DNA of 64,000 nucleotides from an uncultured bacterium (GCA_905214875.1 CAJMNR010000011.1:13752-77751), one strand, 5' to 3'. Numbered from the stretch's first letter, positions 33,864 through 42,989 are shown. Notes: generated by a model from the letters alone, not told the origin. Numbers and translations are program-made.

Positions 33864-34349
33864 ATGAGAGCACATGGAACCGTTCATAAATATGGAGATA
33901 ATGTAGATACAGACGTTATCATTCCTGCAAGATATTTAAATTCATCCGATCCAAAGGAACTTGCAAAAAGCTGTATGGAAGATATTGATCCTGACTTTGT
34001 AAAACGTGTAAAGCCGGGTGATATCATTGTTGCAAATAAGAACTTTGGATGCGGTTCATCAAGAGAACATGCACCAATTGCAATCAAGGCAGCAGGCGTA
34101 AGCTGTGTAATTGCAGAAACATTTGCAAGAATCTTTTATCGCAATGCAATCAATATTGGGCTACCAATCATTGAGTGTAAAGAAGCTGCACAAGGAATTG
34201 AAGCAGGCGATGAAGTAGAAATCGATTTTGATTCTGGAATGATTTATAATAAGACAAAGAAAACTGAATTCAAAGGTCAGGCATTCCCAGAATTCATGCA
34301 GAGAATTATTAAAGCTGAGGGGCTTATAAATTACATAAATCAAAAATAA
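33864..34349 (+). CDS. leuD: 3-isopropylmalate dehydratase small subunit
   Basis: A 161-residue swivel-domain partner of LeuC. Landmarks are YGDNVDTDVIIPARYL near the N-terminus and the substrate-binding loop NFGCGSSREHAPIAIKAAG, followed by FARIFYRNAINIGLP. The length is typical of the short clostridial/archaeal type. AAAGGAGG gives a strong ribosome site 14 nt after leuC. The usual neighbour leuB starts only 430 nt further on, after a small acidic ORF and a promoter/terminator module. Confidence 0.96.
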   Translation: MRAHGTVHKYGDNVDTDVIIPARYLNSSDPKELAKSCMEDIDPDFVKRVKPGDIIVANKNFGCGSSREHAPIAIKAAGVSCVIAETFARIFYRNAINIGLPIIECKEAAQGIEAGDEVEIDFDSGMIYNKTKKTEFKGQAFPEFMQRIIKAEGLINYINQK

Positions 34350-34461
34350 ATGGATGGCAGTAAGTTGACGTGAATCATGAATATTTTCTTTCTATGAGGT
34401 AAAAATAGTGGCTGTATAGTTATTATTGATTTTTATATTATGATTAGAAAGGAACTAGGAA

Positions 34462-34608
34462 ATGAAAAAGAAAACTTCAAGCTATCGAAAAAATCGATTC
34501 AATTATGAAGATGACGATGAAATGAGAAATGCTTATGATGATGAGTATGACTTTGAAGATGAAGACGACGAGTATGAGGATTTCTTAGCAAACGAGTACG
34601 AGGAATAG
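34462..34608 (+). CDS. 48-residue highly acidic micro-protein, unknown
   Basis: A short ORF with ATG at 34462 and TAG at 34606-34608. The basic start MKKKTSSYRKNRF is followed by a tail made almost entirely of Asp, Glu and Tyr (EDEDDEYEDFLANEYEE). AAAGGAACTAGGA lies just upstream of ATG, and the frame is clean. I do not recognise it. It may be a DNA-mimic or adaptor-like micro-protein, or a translated leader. It lies between leuD and leuB and is followed by a promoter and a terminator, so it separates the two halves of the leu operon. Confidence 0.55.
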   Translation: MKKKTSSYRKNRFNYEDDDEMRNAYDDEYDFEDEDDEYEDFLANEYEE

Positions 34609-34635
34609 GAAAAAACACTTCATCACGCTGTCGTA

Positions 34636-34664
34636 TTGACATGGTGAAAGTAATCATTTATAAT
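34636..34664 (+). promoter_or_regulatory. Consensus promoter upstream of leuB, inside an inverted repeat
   Basis: TTGACA, exactly 17 nt and TATAAT, a perfect sigma-A consensus. Flanking arms CGCTGTCGTATTGACAT (34626-34642) and ATGTCGATACAGCG (34663-34676) form an imperfect inverted repeat around it, suggesting an operator. Confidence 0.75.
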
Positions 34665-34685
34665 GTCGATACAGCGGACGAATTG

Positions 34686-34721
34686 TCGCCCTAAGTAAGA
34701 AACGTTACTTAGGGCGATTTT
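34686..34721. terminator. Terminator or attenuator just downstream of the leuB promoter
   Basis: A perfect 13-bp stem (34686-34698 with 34705-34717), a 6-nt loop, then TTTTACT. It starts about 15 nt after the predicted transcription start, so the default transcript would be only about 50 nt. Confidence 0.75.
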
Positions 34722-34778
34722 ACTATATAATGATTATTGCCTTTGTACTTAATATTAGAGGGAAAGGGAGAATAGAAT

Positions 34779-35861
34779 ATGAATTATAATATCGCAGTAA
34801 TACCTGGAGATGGAATTGGACCAGAAATCACAACTGAGGCAAAGAAAGTGCTTGATGCCATTGGCAAGAAATACGGACACAACTTTAATTACACAGAAGT
34901 GTTAATGGGAGGCGTAAGTATTGATGCAACTGGATATCCACTAACAGAAGAAGCTATTGCAACAGCAAAAGCAAGTGATAGTGTCCTTCTTGGTGCAGTA
35001 GGTGGAAATGTAGGTCAATCAAACTGGTATCAGTTACCACCAGACAGAAGACCAGAAGCAGGATTATTACAAATGCGTAAGGCGCTGAACTTATTTGCCA
35101 ATATTCGACCAGCAGTATTATTTGATGAACTAAAAGCAGCATGTCCATTAAAAGATACGATTGTAGAGAATGGATTTGACTTTGTCGTAATGAGAGAGTT
35201 AACCGGTGGATTATACTTTGGAGCTCGTAAGACCGAGGAAGAAAACGGAGTCTTAAAGGCAACAGATACCCTTACATATGATGAAAATGAAATCAGAAGA
35301 ATTGCAAAATGGGGCTTTGATATCGCTATGAAACGTAACAAGAAAGTTTGCAGCGTAGATAAGGCTAACGTTTTAGATTCTTCAAGACTTTGGAGAAAAG
35401 TCGTAAAAGAAGTTGCAAAAGATTATCCAGAAGTTGAGTTATCCGACATGTTAGTCGATAACTGTGCAATGCAGTTAGTAAAAGATCCAACACAATTTGA
35501 TGTCATCCTGACAGAGAATATGTTTGGTGATATCTTATCTGACGAAGCAAGCATGGTAACAGGCTCAATCGGAATGCTTGCAAGCGCATCACTAGGTGAA
35601 GGAACATTAGGATTATATGAACCAAGCCATGGTTCCGCACCAGATATCGCAGGACAGAATAAGGCAAATCCAATTGCAACAATCCTTTCCGCAGCAATGA
35701 TGTTACGTTACAGCTTTGATTTAACTGAGGAAGCAGATGCAATTGAAAATGCAGTAAAGAAAGTATTAAAAGATGGAATCCGTACGATCGATATCTATGC
35801 GGATGGAAAACAGTTAGTAGGAACAAAAGAAATGGGTGACGAAATCGTTAAGCGAATCTAA
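34779..35861 (+). CDS. leuB: 3-isopropylmalate dehydrogenase
   Basis: A 360-residue NAD-dependent oxidative decarboxylase, third step of leucine synthesis. It opens IAVIPGDGIGPEI. Substrate-binding arginines are in LFANIRPA and VVMRELTGGLYFG. The metal aspartates are in DNCAMQLV, FGDILSDEAS, and the cofactor loop is EPSHGSAPDIAGQ. Length is normal. AGGGAAAGGGAG precedes ATG. It is followed by ilvD after 41 nt. Transcription probably depends on read-through of, or release from, the terminator at 34686-34721. Confidence 0.97.
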   Translation: MNYNIAVIPGDGIGPEITTEAKKVLDAIGKKYGHNFNYTEVLMGGVSIDATGYPLTEEAIATAKASDSVLLGAVGGNVGQSNWYQLPPDRRPEAGLLQMRKALNLFANIRPAVLFDELKAACPLKDTIVENGFDFVVMRELTGGLYFGARKTEEENGVLKATDTLTYDENEIRRIAKWGFDIAMKRNKKVCSVDKANVLDSSRLWRKVVKEVAKDYPEVELSDMLVDNCAMQLVKDPTQFDVILTENMFGDILSDEASMVTGSIGMLASASLGEGTLGLYEPSHGSAPDIAGQNKANPIATILSAAMMLRYSFDLTEEADAIENAVKKVLKDGIRTIDIYADGKQLVGTKEMGDEIVKRI

Positions 35862-35902
35862 CGAAGCATCTATATTCTTATACATAGAAAGGAAGGAATA
35901 AT

Positions 35903-37576
35903 ATGAGAAGTGATCAAGTAACAAAAGGGATGCAGCAAGCACCTCACAGATCATTATTTAATGCATTAGGTTTGACAAAAGAAGAGATGGAACGACCATT
36001 AATCGGTATCGTAAGTTCATATAATGAAATTGTACCAGGTCATATGAATCTTGATAAAATTGTAAATGCAGTAAAGATGGGTGTTGCAATGGCAGGGGGA
36101 ACTCCAATCGTATTCCCAGCAATTGCAGTCTGTGACGGTATCGCCATGGGACATACAGGAATGAAATATTCCCTTGTAACAAGAGATTTGATTGCTGACT
36201 CAACAGAAGCAATGGCGATGGCACATCAATTCGATGGTTTGGTAATGGTTCCAAACTGCGATAAGAATGTACCAGGATTATTGATGGCAGCAGCAAGATT
36301 AAATATCCCTTCAATCTTTGTAAGCGGTGGACCAATGCTTGCAGGACGAGTACATGGGGAAAAGAGAAGCTTATCTTCCATGTTTGAAGCAGTAGGTTCC
36401 TATGCAGCAGGAAAGATGTCATTAGAAGACGTAGAAGAATTCGAAAATAAAGTTTGTCCAACTTGTGGATCATGCTCCGGTATGTACACAGCAAACTCTA
36501 TGAACTGCTTAACAGAAGGAATCGGTATGGGACTTAGAGGAAACGGTACGATCCCAGCGGTATACTCCGAAAGAATCAAGCTTGCAAAACATGCAGGTAT
36601 GCAGATCATGGAACTTGTAAGAAATAATATTTGTCCAAGAGATATCATGACAAAAGAAGCATTTACCAATGCACTTACTCTTGATATGGCACTTGGATGT
36701 TCCACAAACTCTATGCTTCATTTACCAGCAATCGCACATGAAGCAGGCATTGAGTTAGACGTGGATATTGCAAATGCAATCAGTGCAAAGACACCAAACC
36801 TTTGCCACCTTGCACCAGCAGGACATACATATATGGAAGATTTAAATGAAGCAGGCGGTGTATATGCAGTTATGAACGAGCTTGCTAAGAAAGATTTATT
36901 AAACCTTGATTGTATGACCGTAACAGGAAAGACAGTAGGAGAGAATATCAAAGGTGTTGTAAATAGAGATCCTGAGACAATCCGTCCAATCGACAATCCA
37001 TATTCTGAGACTGGTGGTATTGCCGTATTAAAAGGTAATATTGCTCCAGATTCAGGTGTTGTAAAACGTTCTGCAGTTGTACCTGAAATGATGGTTCACT
37101 CAGGACCAGCAAGAGTATTCGATTGTGAAGAAGATGCAATTGAAGCAATCAAAGGTGGAAAAATCGTAGCGGGCGATGTTGTTGTCATTCGTTATGAAGG
37201 TCCAAAAGGCGGCCCTGGTATGAGAGAAATGTTAAATCCAACAAGTGCAATCGCAGGTATGGGACTTGGCTCCAGCGTAGCCCTTATTACAGACGGACGT
37301 TTCTCAGGAGCATCCCGTGGAGCTTCTATTGGCCATGTATCTCCAGAAGCAGCAGTTGGCGGACCAATTGCCTTAATTGAAGAGGGAGACATCATCAACA
37401 TCAATATTCCAGAAAATACGATAAATGTAGAAGTCTCTGACGAAGAATTAGCTGCTCGTCGTGCAAAATGGCAACCAAGAGAGCCAAAGATTACGACAGG
37501 ATATCTTGCAAGATATACTGCCATGGTAACAAGCGGTAACCGTGGTGCAGTACTTGAAGTACCAAAAGCAAAATAA
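35903..37576 (+). CDS. ilvD: Dihydroxy-acid dehydratase
   Basis: A 557-residue Fe-S dehydratase that makes the 2-keto acids of valine and isoleucine. Iron-sulfur and active-site landmarks are SYNEIVPGHMNL near the start, PNCDKNVPG, CPTCGSCSGMYTANSMN and LGCSTNSMLHLPAIAHEAG. In the C-terminal half are YEGPKGGPGMREML and DGRFSGASRGASIGHVSPEA, whose serine is the catalytic base in this family. GGAAGGAATA precedes ATG. It lies between leuB and ilvB in the branched-chain operon. Confidence 0.97.
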   Translation: MRSDQVTKGMQQAPHRSLFNALGLTKEEMERPLIGIVSSYNEIVPGHMNLDKIVNAVKMGVAMAGGTPIVFPAIAVCDGIAMGHTGMKYSLVTRDLIADSTEAMAMAHQFDGLVMVPNCDKNVPGLLMAAARLNIPSIFVSGGPMLAGRVHGEKRSLSSMFEAVGSYAAGKMSLEDVEEFENKVCPTCGSCSGMYTANSMNCLTEGIGMGLRGNGTIPAVYSERIKLAKHAGMQIMELVRNNICPRDIMTKEAFTNALTLDMALGCSTNSMLHLPAIAHEAGIELDVDIANAISAKTPNLCHLAPAGHTYMEDLNEAGGVYAVMNELAKKDLLNLDCMTVTGKTVGENIKGVVNRDPETIRPIDNPYSETGGIAVLKGNIAPDSGVVKRSAVVPEMMVHSGPARVFDCEEDAIEAIKGGKIVAGDVVVIRYEGPKGGPGMREMLNPTSAIAGMGLGSSVALITDGRFSGASRGASIGHVSPEAAVGGPIALIEEGDIININIPENTINVEVSDEELAARRAKWQPREPKITTGYLARYTAMVTSGNRGAVLEVPKAK

Positions 37577-37633
37577 ATTTTCACGGCGAAAGATAAGAAA
37601 AATCAGACGAGAGTCTAGAAAGAGGTACGGGTT

Positions 37634-39319
37634 ATGTTGTTAACGGGATCACAAATCTTAGTTGAATGTTTAAAAGAACAAGGTGTAGACACCGTATTTG
37701 GCTATCCAGGCGGTGCTGTATTAAATATATATGATGAATTATATCGTCACCAGGATGAAATCAATCATGTCTTAACAAGTCATGAACAAGGAGCTTCACA
37801 TGCAGCAGACGGTTATGCAAGAGCGACTGGAAAAGTAGGCGTCTGCATTGCGACTTCAGGTCCTGGTGCAACAAACTTAGTAACAGGAATCGCCACTGCA
37901 TATATGGACAGTGTTCCATTAGTGGCGATTACAGGTAACGTTTCCGTTCCCTTACTAGGAAAAGATAGTTTTCAAGAAGTAGATATCAAAGGTATCACGA
38001 TGCCGATTACAAAACACAACTTTATTGTAAAAGATGTAAACGAACTTGCTGATACAATAAGAAGAGCATTTACAATCGCCAAGACAGGACGTCCAGGTCC
38101 TGTCCTGATCGATATAGCAAAGGATGTAACGGCTAACAAGGCAGAGTATACGAAAATGACTCCAAAAGTTGTCGTAAGACAGACTGCTACAATTAAGGAA
38201 GAGGCAATTGAAGGCGCACTAGAGTTAATTCGTAATGCAAAGAAACCAATGATCTTTGTTGGCGGTGGCGCAGTAATCTCAGGTGCAAATAATGAATTAA
38301 AAGAATTTGTGAAAAAGGTAGATGCACCTGTTACAGATACGTTGATGGGAAAAGGCGCATTTGACGGTGAAGACCCATATTACACAGGAATGCTTGGCAT
38401 GCATGGAACAAAGACAGCCAACTTAAGCGTTACGAAGTGTGATTTATTGATTGCAATTGGAGCAAGATTTTCTGACCGTGTTACAGGAAATGCTAAGAAG
38501 TTTGCATATAACGCAAATATTATTCATATAGATGTAGATCCAGCAGAAATCAATAAGAACATCGATGTGGATGAATACATTATCGGAGATGTCAAATCCG
38601 TATTAGAAATCTTAAATGAAAAACTTGAAAAACAAGATCATAGTGAGTGGATCAAAGAGGTATTAGAATTAAAGGAAGCAAAGCCTTTAACTTATAATAA
38701 AGAGGTACTTTCCGGTCCTTATGTAATCGAAAAATTATATGAGATTACAAAAGGAGATGCGATTATCACTACTGAGGTAGGACAGCATCAGATGTGGGCA
38801 GCCCAATATTTTAAATATCGTTCTCCAAGAACATTGTTAACATCTGGTGGTCTTGGAACGATGGGATATGGACTAGGAGCATGTATCGGAGCAAAATACG
38901 GCAGACCGGAAAAGACAGTGGTAAATATCGCTGGTGACGGATGCTTCCGTATGAATATGAACGAGATTGCAACAGCAGCTCGCTATAACGTACCAATTAT
39001 TGAAATAATATTTAACAATCATGTACTAGGCATGGTAAGACAATGGCAAACGTTGTTCTATGGAAGACGTTATTCACATACTATATTAAATGACCAAGTT
39101 GATTATGTGAAAGTTGCCGAAGCAATGGGAGCAAAAGCGTTTAGAATTACGAAAAAAGAAGAAGTTGAAGAAACTTTAAGGAAAGCAATCGAATTAAACG
39201 CCCCTGTTGTCATTGATTGCATTATTGATAGTGATGATAAGGTTTGGCCAATGGTTGCACCAGGCGCACCTATCGAAGAGGTATTCACAGAAGAAGACCT
39301 AAAAAACACAAAAAATTGA
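37634..39319 (+). CDS. ilvB: Acetolactate synthase large (catalytic) subunit, biosynthetic type
   Basis: A 561-residue thiamine-diphosphate enzyme that condenses pyruvate into acetolactate. The activating Glu51 is in SHEQGASHAADGYARA. The FAD/central domain contains IGARFSDRVTGN. The ThDP/Mg motif GDGCFRMNMNEI leads to IIFNN. The C-terminus carries the biosynthetic-type RQWQTLFY(G)RRYSHT region. Its regulatory subunit is ilvN at 19.3 kb, not the next gene. It is the last gene of the leuC-to-ilvB run; serC beyond has its own promoter. Confidence 0.97.
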   Translation: MLLTGSQILVECLKEQGVDTVFGYPGGAVLNIYDELYRHQDEINHVLTSHEQGASHAADGYARATGKVGVCIATSGPGATNLVTGIATAYMDSVPLVAITGNVSVPLLGKDSFQEVDIKGITMPITKHNFIVKDVNELADTIRRAFTIAKTGRPGPVLIDIAKDVTANKAEYTKMTPKVVVRQTATIKEEAIEGALELIRNAKKPMIFVGGGAVISGANNELKEFVKKVDAPVTDTLMGKGAFDGEDPYYTGMLGMHGTKTANLSVTKCDLLIAIGARFSDRVTGNAKKFAYNANIIHIDVDPAEINKNIDVDEYIIGDVKSVLEILNEKLEKQDHSEWIKEVLELKEAKPLTYNKEVLSGPYVIEKLYEITKGDAIITTEVGQHQMWAAQYFKYRSPRTLLTSGGLGTMGYGLGACIGAKYGRPEKTVVNIAGDGCFRMNMNEIATAARYNVPIIEIIFNNHVLGMVRQWQTLFYGRRYSHTILNDQVDYVKVAEAMGAKAFRITKKEEVEETLRKAIELNAPVVIDCIIDSDDKVWPMVAPGAPIEEVFTEEDLKNTKN

Positions 39320-39337
39320 TCTAATTTTCAGAAGCAA

Positions 39338-39366
39338 TTGACTAAAATTTATCAAAGTCTTATAAT
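39338..39366 (+). promoter_or_regulatory. Promoter of serC
   Basis: TTGACT, a 17-nt spacer and TATAAT. Directly upstream AATTTTCAGAA (39323-39333) matches the first 11 positions of the CodY consensus AATTTTCWGAAAATT. Confidence 0.75.
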
Positions 39367-39416
39367 TATTGCCAATGGTAGATAATACCAATGCTTAAAT
39401 AAAGGAGGAGATTTAC

Positions 39417-40499
39417 GTGGGACGTGTATTTAATTTTTCAGCAGGCCCAGCTGTATTACCAGAAGAGGTATTACAAGAAGCTGCAGATGAAATGCTTGAC
39501 TATAATGGCACTGGAATGAGTGTTATGGAGATGAGTCACAGATCGAAGGAATATCAAGAAATTATTGAGACAGCAGAACAAGATTTAAGAGACTTAATGA
39601 AGATTCCAGATAACTATAAGGTGTTATTTTTACAAGGTGGAGCATCACAGCAGTTTGCAGCGATTCCAATGAACCTTATGAAAAACAAAGTAGCTGATTA
39701 CATAATTACAGGCCAATGGGCTAAAAAAGCTTATCAAGAAGCTAGCAGATACGGTAAAGTAAATGCAATTGCATCTTCAGCAGATAAGACATTTACATAT
39801 ATTCCAGATTGTTCGGATCTTCCAATCAGCGAAGACGCAGATTACGTATATATTTGTGAAAACAATACAATTTACGGTACAAAATATAAAGAACTGCCTA
39901 ATACGAAAGGCAAAACATTAGTTGCTGACGTATCCTCCTGTTTCTTATCAGAACCAGTTGATGTATCCAAGTACGGTGTCATCTACGGCGGTGTTCAAAA
40001 GAATATTGGACCAGCAGGTGTAGTAATCGTAATTATCCGTGAAGACTTAATCACAGATGATGTATTACCAGAAACACCTACGATGTTAAAATATAAAACA
40101 CAAGCAGATGCAAAATCTTTATATAATACTCCACCAGCATATGGAATTTATATTTGTGGAAAAGTATTTAAGTGGCTTAAGAAAATGGGCGGCTTAGATG
40201 TAATGAAACAAAGAAATGAAGAGAAAGCAAAGATTCTTTACGATTTCTTAGATCAAAGCGAATTATTCAAAGGTACTGTTGAAAAAGAATATCGTTCCTT
40301 AATGAATGTTCCATTTGTAACAGGTAATGAAGAACTCGATGCTAAGTTTGTAAAAGAAGCAAAAGCTGCTGGTTTTGTTAACTTAAAAGGACACAGAACA
40401 GTAGGCGGAATGAGAGCAAGTATTTATAATGCAATGCCAAAAGAAGGCGTTGTTAAGTTAGTTGAATTCATGAAGAAATTCGAAGCTGAGAATAAATAA
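39417..40499 (+). CDS. serC: Phosphoserine aminotransferase
   Basis: A 360-residue PLP enzyme that makes phosphoserine from 3-phosphohydroxypyruvate and glutamate. It opens VFNFSAGPAVLPEEVL. Phosphate-binding residues are in FLQGGASQQFAAIPMN, and the PLP lysine is Lys195 in GGVQKNIGPAG. The C-terminal GHRTVGGMRASIYNAMP is intact. The start is GTG 39417, set by AGGAGGAG 6 nt upstream and by the conserved N-terminus. serA follows after 126 nt. Confidence 0.96.
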   Translation: MGRVFNFSAGPAVLPEEVLQEAADEMLDYNGTGMSVMEMSHRSKEYQEIIETAEQDLRDLMKIPDNYKVLFLQGGASQQFAAIPMNLMKNKVADYIITGQWAKKAYQEASRYGKVNAIASSADKTFTYIPDCSDLPISEDADYVYICENNTIYGTKYKELPNTKGKTLVADVSSCFLSEPVDVSKYGVIYGGVQKNIGPAGVVIVIIREDLITDDVLPETPTMLKYKTQADAKSLYNTPPAYGIYICGKVFKWLKKMGGLDVMKQRNEEKAKILYDFLDQSELFKGTVEKEYRSLMNVPFVTGNEELDAKFVKEAKAAGFVNLKGHRTVGGMRASIYNAMPKEGVVKLVEFMKKFEAENK

Positions 40500-40510
40500 A
40501 TTGCTTATGG

Positions 40511-40567
40511 AAGAGACGTTAACTGTAATTGTCTAGAATGTATGGATGAATTCGGGAAACGTCTCTT
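40511..40567. repeat. Hairpin between serC and serA
   Basis: AAGAGACGTT (40511-40520) pairs perfectly with 40558-40567 across a 37-nt loop. There is no T-tract, so it is more likely an mRNA processing or stability element than a terminator. Confidence 0.4.
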
Positions 40568-40625
40568 GCTGTATACAAATGCAAAAGATAGAGTTTAAGA
40601 ATTAATAAATAAAGGAGATCGCAAC

Positions 40626-41789
40626 ATGGTAAAAGTAAATTGTTTAAATAAAATCAGTAAAGTCGGCTTAGATATGTTCTCTGATAAATATGAACTTGTA
40701 GAAGACTTTAATGAAGCTGAAGCAGTGTTAGTACGTAGTGCAGCAATGCATGAGATGGAGATGCCAAAAGACTTAGTAGCAATCGCAAGAGCAGGCGCAG
40801 GAGTAAATAATATTCCACTTGATAAATGTGCAGAGCAAGGAATCGTAGTATTCAATACTCCAGGTGCAAATGCAAACGGTGTAAAAGAATTAGTAGTAGC
40901 AGGTCTTATGATGGCTGCCCGTGACGTTGTAGGTGGTATGAAATGGGTAGAAGACAATAAAGGCGATGCAAACATCAACAAGTCAATGGAAAAAGCAAAA
41001 TCCAAATTCGCCGGAACTGAAATCCAAGGAAAGAAATTAGGCGTTATCGGTCTTGGAGCAATCGGTGTATTAGTTGCAAATGCAGGTAAGAAACTTGGCA
41101 TGGAAGTTTACGGATGCGATCCATTCCTTTCTGTAGAACATGCCCTTGACTTATCCCATGATATCCATTGTGTAAAGACAAGAGAAGAAATCTTTAAAGA
41201 ATGTGATTACATAACAGTTCATGTACCATTGGTAGATGATACAAGAGAAATGATTAATAAAGAAACATTAGCAATGATGAAAGATGGCGTAGTCATCCTT
41301 AACTTTGCAAGAGATGTACTTGTAAATGATGATGCAATGAAGGAAGCACTTGAAAGTGGTAAGGTTAAGAAATACGTAACAGACTTCCCAAATGCGAAGA
41401 CAGCTAATATGGAAGGCGTTATTGCAACTCCTCACCTTGGTGCATCCACAGCAGAATCAGAAGATAACTGTGCAAGCATGGCAGTTAGAGAGATTATGGA
41501 TTATATAGAAAACGGTAACATTAAGAATTCTGTAAACTACCCAGCATGTGATGCCGGTGTATGTGCTGCAGAAAGCCGTATCACGGTAAACCATAAGAAC
41601 ATCCCTAGCATGATCAGCCAGTTAACTGCTGTATTCTCTGATAAAGGAATCAATATCGAAAACATGATTAACAAATCTCGTAAAGATTATGCTTACTCAG
41701 TATTTGATATTTCAGCAACAGCAACAGATGATGTTGTAGCATCATTAAATGCAATTGACGGTGTATTAAGAGTACGTGTTATTAAATAA
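40626..41789 (+). CDS. serA: D-3-phosphoglycerate dehydrogenase with ACT domain
   Basis: A 387-residue enzyme for the first step of serine synthesis. The Rossmann motif is GVIGLGAIGVLVAN, and a catalytic Arg is in LNFARDVLVN. The His is in TPHLGASTAESEDN. A C-terminal ACT domain (about 315-387) is likely for serine feedback. At the position where the family normally has a Glu in a DVFxxEP-like segment, this protein reads KKYVTDFPNAK, the variant seen in short anaerobe-type SerA proteins. It follows serC, and a terminator closes the unit. No serB-type phosphatase is adjacent. Confidence 0.93.
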   Translation: MVKVNCLNKISKVGLDMFSDKYELVEDFNEAEAVLVRSAAMHEMEMPKDLVAIARAGAGVNNIPLDKCAEQGIVVFNTPGANANGVKELVVAGLMMAARDVVGGMKWVEDNKGDANINKSMEKAKSKFAGTEIQGKKLGVIGLGAIGVLVANAGKKLGMEVYGCDPFLSVEHALDLSHDIHCVKTREEIFKECDYITVHVPLVDDTREMINKETLAMMKDGVVILNFARDVLVNDDAMKEALESGKVKKYVTDFPNAKTANMEGVIATPHLGASTAESEDNCASMAVREIMDYIENGNIKNSVNYPACDAGVCAAESRITVNHKNIPSMISQLTAVFSDKGINIENMINKSRKDYAYSVFDISATATDDVVASLNAIDGVLRVRVIK

Positions 41790-41802
41790 ATAGTGTACTA
41801 GA

Positions 41803-41837
41803 AAAAAGGACTCCATGGTAGATAGGAGTCCTTTTTG
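41803..41837 (+). terminator. Terminator after serA
   Basis: AAAAAGGACTCC pairs with GGAGTCCTTTTT (41825-41836) over a 10-nt loop. Confidence 0.85.
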
Positions 41838-42021
41838 CTGTTTAGCGAGCAACGAGACAAAGTCATGCTCTGTGAAGGGTGTAGTGGATTTTCTACTGAT
41901 TTCTATTTTGTTATTCAAAAAATTTACAAATTGGAAAGAAAAAGAGGATTAAGGGTATAAGGAATAAAAAATATGTCGTATAATACATTAATGGGCGAAC
42001 ACATACGAAAGGGGAACTACT

Positions 42022-42978
42022 ATGAAAATTACAGTAATCGGTTGTGGACGCTGGGGTTCATTAATCACTTGGTATTTAGATAAGATTGGACAAGAGGTAA
42101 CGCTATATGGGCGTGAATCTTCAGATAATATGCAACGTTTTATAAAAGAGAGAAAGAATGATTTATTAGAACTTCCAGAGACTATTACATTAAGCACAGA
42201 TTTATCCTGTGTGAAAGAGGCAGAAGTCATTGTAATTTCAATTGGAGCACAAGGATTACAAAGACTGATGGATGAACTGAAACAATATGAGTTAAAAGAT
42301 AAAATATTTGTGTTATGTATGAAAGGCATCGAAATTGCCACAGGAAGACGTTTAAGCGAAGTCGTTGAGGATAATATGGATGAATCCAATAAAGTGGCTG
42401 TATGGCTAGGCCCTGGCCATGTACAGGAGTTTTATCATGGCATACCAAACTGTATGGTAATCGATAGTGACAATGAAGAGGTAAAGGACAAGCTGATTCA
42501 TTCATTTTCCAGTCCACTGATCCGCTTTTATTATGGAAGGGACTTAATTGGAAATGAAATCGGTGCAGCGACAAAGAATGTCATTGGAATTGCAGCAGGA
42601 ATTCTTGATGGAATGGGACTTTCCTCATTAAAGGGAGCCTTAATGTCAAGAGGAACGATTGAAGTTGCCAGATTAATTAAGGCAATGGGCGGTAATGAAC
42701 TTTCCGCATATGGCTTATGCCATCTTGGAGATTATGAGGCAACTGTATTTTCGAAGTTTAGCCATAACAGACAGTTTGGAGAAAACTTTGTAAAAGGAAC
42801 AGCCTATGATCAATTGGCAGAAGGCTACTATACAGTAAAAGCAATTGTGGCACTTGCAGACAAGTACCAGGTAGAACTTCCAATCTGCAGAGCAGTCTAT
42901 GAAGTACTGTACAATGGAAAAGATGTAAAAGAAGGTCTTGATGCCTTATTACAAAGAAGATTAAAACAGGAATTTTAA
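42022..42978 (+). CDS. gpsA: Glycerol-3-phosphate dehydrogenase [NAD(P)+]
   Basis: A 318-residue enzyme that reduces dihydroxyacetone phosphate to sn-glycerol-3-phosphate for phospholipid synthesis. The N-terminal Rossmann motif is ITVIGCGRWGSLI, with Arg in YGRE suggesting NADPH use. The catalytic lysine is in GAATKNVIGIAAGILDG, and the C-terminal helical domain contains MSRGTIEVARLIKAMGG. AAAGGGGAAC precedes ATG. The alpha/beta hydrolase gene follows after only 11 nt, so the two are likely co-transcribed. Confidence 0.94.
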   Translation: MKITVIGCGRWGSLITWYLDKIGQEVTLYGRESSDNMQRFIKERKNDLLELPETITLSTDLSCVKEAEVIVISIGAQGLQRLMDELKQYELKDKIFVLCMKGIEIATGRRLSEVVEDNMDESNKVAVWLGPGHVQEFYHGIPNCMVIDSDNEEVKDKLIHSFSSPLIRFYYGRDLIGNEIGAATKNVIGIAAGILDGMGLSSLKGALMSRGTIEVARLIKAMGGNELSAYGLCHLGDYEATVFSKFSHNRQFGENFVKGTAYDQLAEGYYTVKAIVALADKYQVELPICRAVYEVLYNGKDVKEGLDALLQRRLKQEF

Positions 42979-42989
42979 TAGAAAAAATT

